This document shows positions 1 through 6,671 of a stretch of 18,454 nt of DNA, piece after piece; position 1 is the stretch's first letter; the number at the start of each line of letters is the position of its first letter. This stretch comes from Elusimicrobiota bacterium. Its GTDB lineage: Bacteria > Elusimicrobiota > Elusimicrobia > UBA1565 > UBA9628. The DNA lies in NCBI GenBank assembly GCA_028871595.1, contig JAGWMT010000035.1, positions 1 through 18,454 on the forward strand, given 5' to 3'. A model generated the notes under the pieces. It made no database searches and was not told the origin of the DNA. It worked only from the letters and a program-made list of their open reading frames with translations. Position numbers and translations under genes: made by a program.

Positions 1-356
1 GGCCCCGCCGACACGGTCGCCACGCCCACGGCCTTTCCCGCGAACAACTTCGGGTGAACGGAGTCGATGAAGGTCTTGAACGCGGGGGCGTAGCCGCCGT
101 TGTACTCGGGAGACAGGAAGACGAACGCCTCGCAGGAGGCCAGGCGGGCGGCCAGCGGTTCGTACAGCGCCTTCTGGTCGGGACGCAGGAACAGCCTCTC
201 GGAGAAGATGGGTAGTTCCGGGTGCTCGCGGTCGAAGACGTCCACGGTCAGGCCCGGCCGCGCGGACAGCGCCGCGGCAAGCACGCGGGCGACCTTCTGG
301 GTGTTGCCGCCGACGCGCGCGCCGGCGGAGAGCAGGCCGATTCGGAGAGGTTCCAT
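1..356 (-). CDS. NADPH-dependent FMN reductase family protein (C-terminus cut by window edge)
   Basis: Reading leftwards from ATG at 356 gives 118 residues beginning MEPLRIGLLSAGARVGGNTQ, open to the window edge. The N-terminal beta strand followed by a G-x-x-x-G-G-N-T phosphate-binding loop (residues 11-19) and the SPEYNGGYAPAFK motif (82-94) are the flavodoxin-like signature of the NADPH-dependent FMN reductase / azoreductase family. Members bind FMN and reduce flavins, quinones or azo compounds with NAD(P)H in the cytoplasm. The family is usually about 180-200 residues, so roughly one third is missing here. The gene diverges from a remnant flavin oxidoreductase at 422. It has a good sigma-70 promoter ending 6 nt before its ATG, which suggests a leaderless transcript. 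The physiological substrate cannot be told. Confidence 0.88.
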   Translation of the reverse strand, partial: MEPLRIGLLSAGARVGGNTQKVARVLAAALSARPGLTVDVFDREHPELPIFSERLFLRPDQKALYEPLAARLASCEAFVFLSPEYNGGYAPAFKTFIDSVHPKLFAGKAVGVATVSAG

Positions 357-362
357 GCCCCC

Positions 363-391
363 AGTCTATCCGTCCGGGGGCCGTCCGTCAA
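363..391 (-). promoter_or_regulatory. Sigma-70 promoter of the FMN reductase gene, leaderless type
   Basis: On the minus strand TTGACG (391-386) is followed by a 17-nt spacer and TAGACT (368-363). The ATG starts only 6 nt further on at 356. Transcription would begin at or within a base or two of the start codon. The G-run between the -10 and the ATG is too close to the predicted start of transcription to act as a Shine-Dalgarno sequence. Confidence 0.65.
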
Positions 392-403
392 TCGCAGCCT
401 TGA

Positions 404-803
<400 letters not shown>

Positions 804-804
<1 letters not shown>

Positions 805-1256
805 TGACCGCGGAGGACTTGGCCGCGCGGCTGAACCTGGCGCCGCATCCGGAAGGCGGTTTCTATCGGGAGACCTACCGCGCCGCCGACGGCGCCTGCA
901 CGGCCATCTTCTACCTGCTTCCGGCGGGGGCGAAGTCCAACCTGCACCGCATCAAGTCCGACGAGCTCTGGCACCACCATCTGGGCGGGGCGCTCGAGAT
1001 CGTGGAGATCGGTTCGGGGGGCCGCGTCGAGACGACGGTGCTCGGTCCCGACCTGGAGAAGGGCGAGGTCCTGCAGAAGGTCGTGGCGGCCGGGCGCTGG
1101 TTCGGCGCGCGCCCGCGCCCCGGCACGGAGTGGGCCTTGGCCGGCTGCACCGTGGCGCCCGCGTTCCGATTCGCCGATTTCGAGTTGGCGCGCCGCGCGG
1201 AGCTTCTGAAGACTTATCCCGCCGCGGCCGCCGAAATACTCGCCTTGACCGACTGA
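804..1256 (+). CDS. Cupin-domain protein of the DUF985 family
   Basis: The product is 150 residues from ATG 804; an in-frame GTG at 774 is an alternative start. I prefer 804 because family members begin near MTAEDLAARLNLAPHPEGGF and because TGA (802-804) overlaps the ATG, the usual sign of translational coupling. Signature segments of the family are HPEGGFYRETYR, then TAIFYLL, the HRIKSDELWHHHLGG strand with clustered histidines that could bind metal, and GTEWALAGCTVAPAFRFADFEL. DUF985 proteins are small single-domain cupins of unproven function, likely metal-dependent. The spacing suggests co-transcription with the broken OYE gene upstream, so its expression may depend on that promoter. Confidence 0.88.
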
Positions 1257-1273
1257 CGTTCCTCCGCTACACT
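1245..1273 (+). promoter_or_regulatory. Sigma-70 promoter for the zinc-ribbon gene
   Basis: TTGACC (1245-1250), a 17-nt spacer and TACACT (1268-1273) form a near-consensus promoter lying in the 3' end of the cupin gene. A first ATG lies 6 nt downstream at 1280, the same spacing as the other leaderless promoters here. It opens only a five-codon frame, MRAVS, whose TGA (1295-1297) overlaps the TTG (1294) that starts the real protein. Confidence 0.6.
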
Positions 1274-1293
1274 CCGCGCATGAGGGCGGTCTC

Positions 1294-2022
1294 TTGAACG
1301 AAGCGGCGGTGTATCGCTGTCCGTCGTGCGGCGCCCCGGCCGATCCGAAAGCGGCGGCGTGCGCGTACTGCCGGGCGCCGCTTTCTCCGGTGCGCTGCCC
1401 GTGGTGCTTCGCCTGGATCGACGCGAAGACCCGCGGCTGCGCGACGTGCGGCGCCGTGGCGCTGGCGGCACCCGCGGAGGAAGGTCCTCTCAAGTGCCCT
1501 TCGTGCGCGGCGCGGCCGCCGCTGTCCACGCGGGAGCTGGGGGGCGCGCGTCTGGCCGGCTGCGCCGTCTGCGGAGGCGTGTGGGCCGACACGGCCTCCT
1601 TCAAGCTTTTGTGCGAGGACCGCGCCGCCCAGGCGGCGTACCTGGGGCCGGGCTCGGCCCTACCCCGGCCCGCGCCCACGGATCCGTCGCGCATGGAAAT
1701 CCGCTATCGGCCCTGCGCCGCGTGCGGCGAATTGATGAACCGCTTCAACTTCGCGGGCTGTTCGGGGGTGATCCTGGACGCCTGCAAGCCCCACGGGGTT
1801 TGGTTCGACGCCGACGAATTGCGGAGCATCGTCGCCTTCATCCGGGACGGGGGGATGGACATGGCCCGCGAGCATGAAATGCGCGATCTGGCGCTGGAGC
1901 GCGAGCGCCTGGGCACTTACACGGCGGACCTTCATCCGCTCACGGGCGACTCGGTATCGAGCGTGGAGAATATCGCGACGGCGCGCGGCCTCCTGGCGCA
2001 CCTGGTCGACCCCGAAGACTGA
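1294..2022 (+). CDS. Multi-zinc-ribbon protein with zf-TFIIB-like C-terminal domain
   Basis: The 242-residue protein is rich in CxxC knuckles: C9/C12 with C23/C26, C35/C38 with C49/C52, C68/C71 with C90/C93, and C141/C144 with C156/C164. That makes about four treble- or ribbon-type zinc sites. The last two pairs belong to zf-TFIIB-like modules; the second carries the typical C-x-x-HGVWFDADEL ending (164-176). Such proteins are common, cytoplasmic and of unknown role, probably protein- or nucleic-acid-binding scaffolds. No signal peptide or membrane span is visible. The apparent start is TTG, preceded by AGGGCGG at 1283-1289, but it may instead be reached by re-initiation from the upstream mini-ORF at 1280, or reflect a one-base error. 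It converges on the SGNH gene with a 3-nt gap. Confidence 0.8.
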   Translation: MNEAAVYRCPSCGAPADPKAAACAYCRAPLSPVRCPWCFAWIDAKTRGCATCGAVALAAPAEEGPLKCPSCAARPPLSTRELGGARLAGCAVCGGVWADTASFKLLCEDRAAQAAYLGPGSALPRPAPTDPSRMEIRYRPCAACGELMNRFNFAGCSGVILDACKPHGVWFDADELRSIVAFIRDGGMDMAREHEMRDLALERERLGTYTADLHPLTGDSVSSVENIATARGLLAHLVDPED

Positions 2023-2025
2023 TTC

Positions 2026-2625
2026 TCAGCGCGCGTTTTCCAAGGTCTTCGCGAACGCCTCGCCCAAGGCGCGGTAACCGGCCACGTCGGGATGGAGGCC
2101 GTCGGGCGAGCCTTTGAGCCGTCGGGGGTCCTTCGGGTCGCCGACGGCCCGGGCCGAATCGCAGAAGGGAATCTTCTCGCGGGCGGCGGCGTCCCTGATC
2201 CAGGCGTTGAGTTCCGCCAAGCGGCGGTTTTGCGCCGGCGTCGCGCGCGTGAAGGGGAGGACCGAAGCCGCGACGGGGATGATCCCAAGCGCCTTCGCCC
2301 GGCGGTACATCCACAAGAGGTCGCCTTCGGCGTCGGCCAACGGCCGATCCTGGTACACGTCGTTGACGCCGGCCAGAATGAGGACGAAACGGGGGTGAAC
2401 GGCCTCGACGTCGCGGGGGAAGCGCGCCCGGATTTCGTCGGCGCGCATGAGCCAATAGGCGTACTGACTTTGAGCGTCTCCGCGTCCGTCCGGAGGTGCT
2501 TCCAGCGGGGACCGGAACGCGGGTGTTCCCGCCGTGGTCGAGTCGCCGAGGGCGACGACGAGCGCCGGCGCGGGGGCCGCGCTCAGCGGTAAGGACGCGG
2601 CCATGAGCAAGAGAACGATCTTCAC
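2026..2625 (-). CDS. SGNH/GDSL-family hydrolase, secreted, lacking block II
   Basis: This 199-residue protein starts at GTG 2625, 6 nt after a perfect TATAAT. Residues 1-18 form a signal peptide. Block I is GDSTTAG (27-33, nucleophile S29), block III is AGVNDVY with N88, and block V is DGLHPD with D175 and H178, so the Ser-Asp-His triad is present. SGNH enzymes are esterases or lipases acting on acyl or acetyl esters. Between QYAYWLM (54-60) and DEIRARFPRDV the usual segment of roughly 15-20 residues carrying block II, whose glycine helps form the oxyanion hole, is absent; only R-A remains. The frame is kept. The enzyme may be inactive, or the gap may be an assembly deletion. It is convergent with the zinc-ribbon gene. 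Confidence 0.8.
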   Translation of the reverse strand: MKIVLLLMAASLPLSAAPAPALVVALGDSTTAGTPAFRSPLEAPPDGRGDAQSQYAYWLMRADEIRARFPRDVEAVHPRFVLILAGVNDVYQDRPLADAEGDLLWMYRRAKALGIIPVAASVLPFTRATPAQNRRLAELNAWIRDAAAREKIPFCDSARAVGDPKDPRRLKGSPDGLHPDVAGYRALGEAFAKTLENAR

Positions 2626-2631
2626 GAACGT

Positions 2632-2637
2632 ATTATA
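2632..2637 (-). promoter_or_regulatory. -10 element of the SGNH hydrolase gene (leaderless type)
   Basis: A perfect TATAAT on the minus strand (2637-2632) is followed by 6 nt and then GTG 2625. No -35 hexamer is obvious because the terminator stem occupies that region. There is no Shine-Dalgarno sequence. Confidence 0.5.
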
Positions 2638-2650
2638 CCGGTGAAAGAAG

Positions 2651-2682
2651 AAGCCGCCCCGGCCTTTCGGCCGGGGCGGCTT
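2651..2682. terminator. Strong rho-independent-like hairpin, possibly bidirectional
   Basis: A perfect 14-bp stem (2651-2664 pairs with 2669-2682, core GCCGCCCCGGCC) closes a TTTC loop. Read on the minus strand it is followed by TTCTTCTTTC; on the plus strand by TTGTTTGATT. Its natural client is the minus-strand remnant ending at 2700. It also insulates the SGNH promoter immediately downstream. Confidence 0.75.
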
Positions 2683-2699
2683 GTTTGATTCCGGATGAA

Positions 2700-2990
2700 T
2701 TACTGCCAGTCGAAGCCGGCGCTCAGTGCCTTCAGCGTCTGGGACGCCTCAACGTTCTTCTGCAACCGGCGGCTAGCCGCAGCGGCGTTCCGTCGCCTCC
2801 CGTTTTCTCGTCGGCGCCGGAGGGGTCCGCCACGGTGAGGTCGTACAGGTAAGGGTCCTTGGCGGCTCCGACGATCTGCACCGAGCGGGTGCCGTCGATG
2901 CTGTAGAACATCGTCTGATCCGGCGCCGGGGCCGGAGCGTCCGGCTCGGCCTCCGACCGTCTTACATCCCTCGGCGGTGACGTCCGCGAG
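2700..2990 (-). pseudogene. Headless, frameshifted remnant of a small unknown gene
   Basis: The minus strand from about 2953 encodes a protein-like stretch beginning EAEPDAPAPAPDQTMFYSID, then RSVQIVGAAKDPYLYDLTV and ADPSGADEKTGGDGTP. It stops at 2732 after out-of-frame-looking sequence. A second protein-like stretch, LQKNVEASQTLKALSAGFDW followed by Q, ends at TAA 2700-2702 in a different frame. No start codon, ribosome site or signal peptide precedes the first piece, and the Ala/Pro-rich start looks like the region just after a lost signal peptide. I recognise no family. It reads as the two ends of one small exported protein with its head deleted and at least one frame change. A single sequencing error could explain the frame change, but not the missing start. 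Confidence 0.5.
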
Positions 2991-2994
2991 AAAT

Positions 2995-3024
2995 AAAAAA
3001 ACCAAGAGAGCGGATCGCGGCTCC
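2995..3024 (-). terminator. Probable terminator of the methyltransferase/NmrA operon
   Basis: On the minus strand, just past the stop at 3062, AGCGGA (3024-3019) can pair with TCCGCT (3011-3006) across a 7-nt loop. A T-run (TTTTTT, 3000-2995) follows after a few bases. The stem is short and separated from the T-run, so this is plausible rather than strong. Confidence 0.45.
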
Positions 3025-3061
3025 GCTTTCCTGGCGCCCGGGTTCGGCCCAGATCGCGCGC

Positions 3062-3910
3062 TTAGGCGAACGCGCGCAGATGGTCGTCGAGGAAACGCTC
3101 GATGGAGATCGGCGCCCGGCCCGTCGCGCGGCGGACGTCGTCCGTGGATAAATCCGCGCCGCCGGAACGAAATTCCTCGGCGAGCTCCAGGATCGCCTCG
3201 GTCATCCACGCGGGCATGCCCGCGGACAGCATGCCGCGGCGCGCGTCGCCGGGAGCGACGTCGGAGTATGACACCGGGCGGCCCAGGAGCCGCGCCAGGG
3301 CGGCGGCGATCTCGGCGTAGGCCAGGGGCGCGGGGCCGGTGAGCACCGGCGCGGCTCCGTCCAAGGCCCGCGTCGTCAGCGCCGCGGCCGCCGCGGCGGC
3401 GACGTCGCGCGCGTCCACCATGGCCAGTCGCGCGGAACCCATGGGCGCGGCCAAGGTCCCGCGCCGGACGGAGTCGGCGTTGTTGAGGATGTTCTGGTAG
3501 AAGGCCGCCGGCCGCAGCAGGACGCACGGCAGGCCGACGCGGCGCACCTCCTCCTCGGCTTCCCCGTGCCAGCGGGCAACGGCCCGTTTCGACCGGGGAT
3601 CGGCGCCCAGCGCCGACAGCTTGACCAGGCGCTTCACCCCGGCTTTGGCCGCGGCGCGCGCGAAGCCCGCCTCCCAGGCCGCGAGCGCGGGATCCAGCGG
3701 CGAGAGGATGAACGCCGACTCGACGCCGTGGAGCGCGGCGGGGAAGGTCTCGGGGCGAGAGAGATCGCCGATGGAGAACTCGGCCGGGCCCAGGAGGGCG
3801 TGCGCCCTGGCGGGGTCGCGCGTGAGGACGCGGAACGGGACGCCGGACGTTTTGAATTCAAGCACCAGGTGGCGGCCCACGGTTCCGGTGGCGCCGGTGA
3901 GCAGGATCAT
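3062..3910 (-). CDS. NmrA-like NAD(P)-binding atypical short-chain dehydrogenase
   Basis: The 282-residue protein opens MILLTGATGTVGRHLV, the G-x-x-G-x-x-G dinucleotide-binding loop (residues 6-12) of an N-terminal Rossmann fold. It continues with FRVLTRDPARA, which carries the Arg that favours NADP(H), then KRLVKLSALGAD and LRPAAFYQNIL. This order is that of the NmrA/HSCARG and YtfG (QOR2)-like atypical SDRs. Such proteins either reduce quinones with NADPH or serve as redox sensors. The canonical Tyr-x-x-x-Lys catalytic pair is not visible, as is common in this group. Length is normal and the gene looks intact. It lies 13 nt after the rRNA methyltransferase, almost certainly in one operon, without a clear ribosome-binding site. 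Confidence 0.85.
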   Translation of the reverse strand: MILLTGATGTVGRHLVLEFKTSGVPFRVLTRDPARAHALLGPAEFSIGDLSRPETFPAALHGVESAFILSPLDPALAAWEAGFARAAAKAGVKRLVKLSALGADPRSKRAVARWHGEAEEEVRRVGLPCVLLRPAAFYQNILNNADSVRRGTLAAPMGSARLAMVDARDVAAAAAAALTTRALDGAAPVLTGPAPLAYAEIAAALARLLGRPVSYSDVAPGDARRGMLSAGMPAWMTEAILELAEEFRSGGADLSTDDVRRATGRAPISIERFLDDHLRAFA

Positions 3911-3923
3911 CGCGCTGGAGAGG

Positions 3924-5174
3924 TCACAGGACGCGGCACCAGAGCACCTTCAGGTACTCGCCCTCGGGGTGGTCGGCGGCGAACGGATGGTCCGCGCCGG
4001 CGCCGCTCTTGCGGAAGATCTGCACGCGCCGCCCCGCGGAGCCGGCGGCCGTGCGCACGAACTGCATGAACTCCTCCCACGGCAGCATTCCGGAGCACGA
4101 GCAGGTGACCAGTATTCCGCCCGGCTCCATCAGGGAGATGCCCAGCCGGTTGAGATCGATGTACTTCTGGCGACCCAGCGCCCAGCCTTCCTGGTTGGCG
4201 ATCAGCTTATAGGGGTCCAGGATCATCAAGCCGTAGCGCCGCGCGTTCGTTCCCGCCTGCCTGAGATACGGGAAGGCGTCGGCGGTGACGGAGTCGATGC
4301 GGACGTTGTTGGCGTTGGCGTTCTTCTTCATCAGCTCGCCCGCCTCGGGGTCCAGCTCCACGGCGGTGACCTCGTCGGCGCCTCCCAGCTTCTTCGCGTA
4401 CAGGGCGAAGCCGCCGGTGTACGAGCACACGTCCAGCACCTTCTTGCCGCGGGCGAACGGCGCGACGGCCAGGCGGTTGTCGCGCTGGTCCGTGAAGAAG
4501 CCGGTCTTATAGCCGCTGGATGGGTCGATCAGGAAGGTGACGCCGTTCTCCTTGATGCGCGTTCCATTGCCCATGTTCGGCTTCAGCGCGAAGCCCTCCA
4601 TGCTCTGCGTGTGCGGGGACGCGCGGTGGAAGAAACGGGCGCTGGGATACAGGGCCTTCAGCGCCTTCTCGATGCGGGCGGCCGCCTTGTACATGCCCAG
4701 CGAGTAGAACTCAAGGACGATGCAGTCTCCGTAGCGGTCCACCACCAGCCCCGGAAGGCCGTCGCCGTGGTCGTGGACCAGGCGGTAGGCGTCGGCGACG
4801 GCGTCGAGGCCCAGGGCGCCGCGGCGGAATTCGACGGCCGAGCCCAGGCGCTCGGCGAAGAACGCGTCCGGGTCGAACTTGCCGATGCCGCGGGTGAGCA
4901 GGCGCAGGGCGATCAGACTGCGCGGATTGTACAACGCCACGCCGTAGGGGGCGTCGTTCCGGTCGTACACGGCGACCATGTCGCCGGGACGGGCCTTCGG
5001 GTCCACCTCGCCGAGCATGCGCTTGAAGAGCTGATGCCCGGAGGCGGCGGAGCGCACCCGCACCCAGGGGATGGGGAGGTCGTGCGCCGCGGGGCGCCCC
5101 TTCGGCTTGGGCGGGGGAACGTAGACGGATTCGTCGTCGCCGGCGGGCTTGAGAGGCTCTTCCACGGTGGACAT
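3924..5174 (-). CDS. Class I SAM-dependent rRNA methyltransferase, RlmI-like (23S rRNA m5C)
   Basis: The ORF is 416 residues long. An N-terminal PUA-like RNA-binding region (about 35-105) and a central segment with DGLPGLVVDRYGD (138-150) precede a Rossmann methyltransferase domain. Family landmarks are GYKTGFFTDQRDNR (221-234), the SAM loop LDVCSYTGGFALYA (247-260), and TCSCSGM (357-363) with its cysteines. Family members methylate C5 of a cytosine in 23S rRNA (C1962 in E. coli). Motif IV, normally D-P-P-K, reads DPYK (320-323) here. ATG 5174 is embedded in a -10-like TACAAT. The in-frame GTG at 5165 lies 7 nt after that hexamer, so a leaderless start at 5165 (413 residues) is equally likely. 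It leads an operon with the NmrA-like gene. Confidence 0.85.
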   Translation of the reverse strand: MSTVEEPLKPAGDDESVYVPPPKPKGRPAAHDLPIPWVRVRSAASGHQLFKRMLGEVDPKARPGDMVAVYDRNDAPYGVALYNPRSLIALRLLTRGIGKFDPDAFFAERLGSAVEFRRGALGLDAVADAYRLVHDHGDGLPGLVVDRYGDCIVLEFYSLGMYKAAARIEKALKALYPSARFFHRASPHTQSMEGFALKPNMGNGTRIKENGVTFLIDPSSGYKTGFFTDQRDNRLAVAPFARGKKVLDVCSYTGGFALYAKKLGGADEVTAVELDPEAGELMKKNANANNVRIDSVTADAFPYLRQAGTNARRYGLMILDPYKLIANQEGWALGRQKYIDLNRLGISLMEPGGILVTCSCSGMLPWEEFMQFVRTAAGSAGRRVQIFRKSGAGADHPFAADHPEGEYLKVLWCRVL

Positions 5175-5178
5175 TGTA
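5173..5178 (-). promoter_or_regulatory. -10-like element overlapping the annotated methyltransferase ATG
   Basis: The minus strand has TACAAT (5178-5173) preceded by TTGG. The ATG at 5174 begins inside the hexamer, and GTG 5165 begins 7 nt after it. If the element is real, the mRNA starts too late to include the ATG and translation would begin at GTG 5165. Confidence 0.4.
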
Positions 5179-5190
5179 CCAAGGATGGCG

Positions 5191-5218
5191 TTGACGCGGG
5201 CGCGATTCCTGGTATCCT
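5191..5218 (+). promoter_or_regulatory. Sigma-70 promoter of the metallophosphatase gene, leaderless type
   Basis: TTGACG (5191-5196), a 16-nt spacer and TATCCT (5213-5218) are followed by 7 nt and then ATG 5226. Transcription should begin at or next to the start codon. The promoter diverges from that of the methyltransferase operon inside about 50 bp. Confidence 0.65.
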
Positions 5219-5225
5219 AGTGGGC

Positions 5226-6161
5226 ATGAAACATTTTTCGCCCTTCGCCGCTTTGGCGCTCATCCTCGTGGCCGTGCCGTGGGCCCGCGCCGCCGCCCCC
5301 GGCGTCGTCGAGATCCCCGACGCCTCGGTCTATTCCCAGGTGCTGGCCGTCAGCGACGTGCACGGCATGCGCCCCGCGCTGGACGCCCTGCTCAAGGGCG
5401 CCGGCGTGATCGGCGACGACGGGCGTTGGGCCGCTGGGAACACCTTGCTCATCGTGGTCGGCGACTCGATCGACAAGGGCCCGCAGAGCCTGGAAGTGCT
5501 GGACGAATGGATCGACCTGCAGCCCCAGGCGGCGGCGGCCGGCGGGCGCGTCGTGCACCTGCTGGGCAATCACGAGGCCGAATTCCTGGCGTCGCCCGGA
5601 CACTCGCGCAAGGCCGCCGAGCTGTACGCCGAACTCCAGGCGCGCGGCATTCCCGTCGGCGACCTGACCGATCCGGCGAAACGCTACGGGCGGTTCCTGC
5701 TGTCCGAGCCCTTGGCCGCTCGCGTCGGCCGCTGGCTGTTCTGCCACGCCGGCCTTTACCCCGGCCCGAACTGGGCTTCCTTCAAGTCGGCCGCGTCGGC
5801 GGCGCTCGGTTCCGGCGCGTACGGCGACGATCTGCTCCAGGCCGACGACTCCATCCTGGAGGCGAAGGACTGGTGGAAGGACCCGTCCGCCCGCGCCGCG
5901 TTGGAGGCGAAGCTGACGGCCGACGGGATGTACGGGCTCGTCCAGGGGCACCAGCCGAAGGCGTACGGATTTCCGAACCGGATCGGGGCGCTCGACGGCG
6001 GGCGCCTGGTCAAGATCGACGGCGGGATGGCGCCCGAGGCGGGCTCCCACCCGGGCGGGATGCTCCGCTTTTCGAACCCGTCCCAGATGAACGCCGCCGC
6101 CCCGGCGGACCTGCAGGCCGTCGGTCCGGACGGTTCGGCTTCCCCCGTGCCGGCGCGCTGA
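5226..6161 (+). CDS. Secreted calcineurin-like metallophosphatase
   Basis: The 311-residue product starts with a signal peptide (residues 1 to about 22, ending WARAAA). All five metallophosphoesterase metal-site motifs are present: SDVHG (43-47), GDSIDKG (79-85), GNHE (114-117), CHAGL (173-177) and QGHQP (240-244). GDxxDKG followed by GNHE is typical of PPP-type phosphatases, and the layout resembles bacterial Shewanella-like (Shelph) phosphatases. They hydrolyse phosphomonoesters with two bound metals. The signal peptide puts it in the periplasm or outside the cell. The tail after about 265 (Ala/Pro-rich) looks disordered. ATG 5226 is chosen because it starts the signal peptide and lies 7 nt from a strong -10. 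The same frame is open far upstream, but only as a shadow of the opposite-strand gene. Confidence 0.88.
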   Translation: MKHFSPFAALALILVAVPWARAAAPGVVEIPDASVYSQVLAVSDVHGMRPALDALLKGAGVIGDDGRWAAGNTLLIVVGDSIDKGPQSLEVLDEWIDLQPQAAAAGGRVVHLLGNHEAEFLASPGHSRKAAELYAELQARGIPVGDLTDPAKRYGRFLLSEPLAARVGRWLFCHAGLYPGPNWASFKSAASAALGSGAYGDDLLQADDSILEAKDWWKDPSARAALEAKLTADGMYGLVQGHQPKAYGFPNRIGALDGGRLVKIDGGMAPEAGSHPGGMLRFSNPSQMNAAAPADLQAVGPDGSASPVPAR

Positions 6162-6164
6162 CGT

Positions 6165-6194
6165 AAAAAAAGCGCCCCCGCGAACGGGGGCGCT
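6165..6194 (-). terminator. Canonical rho-independent terminator for the small secreted-protein operon
   Basis: A perfect 10-bp stem (AGCGCCCCCG 6171-6180 with CGGGGGCGCT 6185-6194) closes a 4-nt loop. On the minus strand it is followed immediately by seven T (6171-6165), giving textbook intrinsic termination for the gene ending at 6215. It can also stop plus-strand transcripts from the phosphatase, which ends 10 nt away, but without a T-run on that side. Confidence 0.88.
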
Positions 6195-6214
6195 CGTGCG
6201 TCGGACGTCGCGAC

Positions 6215-6607
6215 TTACTTCGCGGGCGGTGCGGCGGGGGCGGGCGCCCCGGCCTCGTCCTTCTTGATGCGGCGGTTGATCCGGTTCTCCCGGCGGTTCA
6301 GCTTGCGCTGATCGGCCTTCGAGATGCGGCCGCCGTCCTTGGCCGCCATCGCGCGCTCTTCCTTTCTCACGCCGCGGTCTTCCTTGTGGATTTTGGCGGC
6401 CTGCTGCTTGGTCAACTTGCCGTCCTCGACGCCTTCCTTGGCGCGCTTGTTCTGATGGTTGAGGCGCTTGTTGACCTCATGACGGCGGGGATGCTCCTTG
6501 TTCCAAGCCTTCTTCGGCGCGGGGGCGGCCTCCTGGGCCAGCGCCGGGACGGCGAACGCGGCGGCGAGGACCAGCGAGCACAGCAACTTCCATTTGTTCG
6601 AGTTCAT
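6215..6607 (-). CDS. Small secreted, highly basic helical protein
   Basis: The product is 130 residues. It starts at ATG 6607 with a GGGAGA ribosome-binding site 6 nt upstream and a signal peptide cleaved after about residue 24 (PALAQ). The mature part is strongly charged and helical: EHPRRHEVNKRLNHQNKRAK, EDGKLTKQQAAKIHKEDRGV, RKEERAMAAKDGGRISKADQ, RKLNRRENRINRRIKKD. It ends in an Ala/Pro-rich tail. I recognise the pattern (HPRR-x-x-VN-x-R, DGK-L-T-x-x-QAAKIH, DGG-x-I-x-K-x-DQ) as that of an uncharacterised periplasmic family in environmental bacteria. The KDGGRISKADQ loop faintly recalls an EF-hand. Function is unknown; a periplasmic stress or metal-buffering role is only a guess. It is the second gene of a two-gene operon and sits before a strong terminator. 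Confidence 0.8.
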   Translation of the reverse strand: MNSNKWKLLCSLVLAAAFAVPALAQEAAPAPKKAWNKEHPRRHEVNKRLNHQNKRAKEGVEDGKLTKQQAAKIHKEDRGVRKEERAMAAKDGGRISKADQRKLNRRENRINRRIKKDEAGAPAPAAPPAK

Positions 6608-6671
6608 GCGAAGTCTCCCGGCGCCGGAGGCGCCACAACACGTCGGCTCACGATGAATCGTCTGATCCCGG

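Noticed and set aside
386..391. CGTCAA as a plus-strand -35 for the OYE remnant
   Set aside because: It is the reverse complement of the TTGACG -35 of the divergent FMN reductase promoter and matches no -35 on the plus strand.
3621..6161. 846-codon frame that runs into the phosphatase, looking like a large fusion protein
   Set aside because: The part before 5226 is antisense to the NmrA and methyltransferase genes. The phosphatase has its own signal peptide and promoter at 5226.
6608..6630. GGCGCC-type inverted repeat between the two small secreted-protein genes
   Set aside because: It is a short GC hairpin with no T-run, lying in the ribosome-site region. It could affect translation but cannot be called a terminator or riboswitch.
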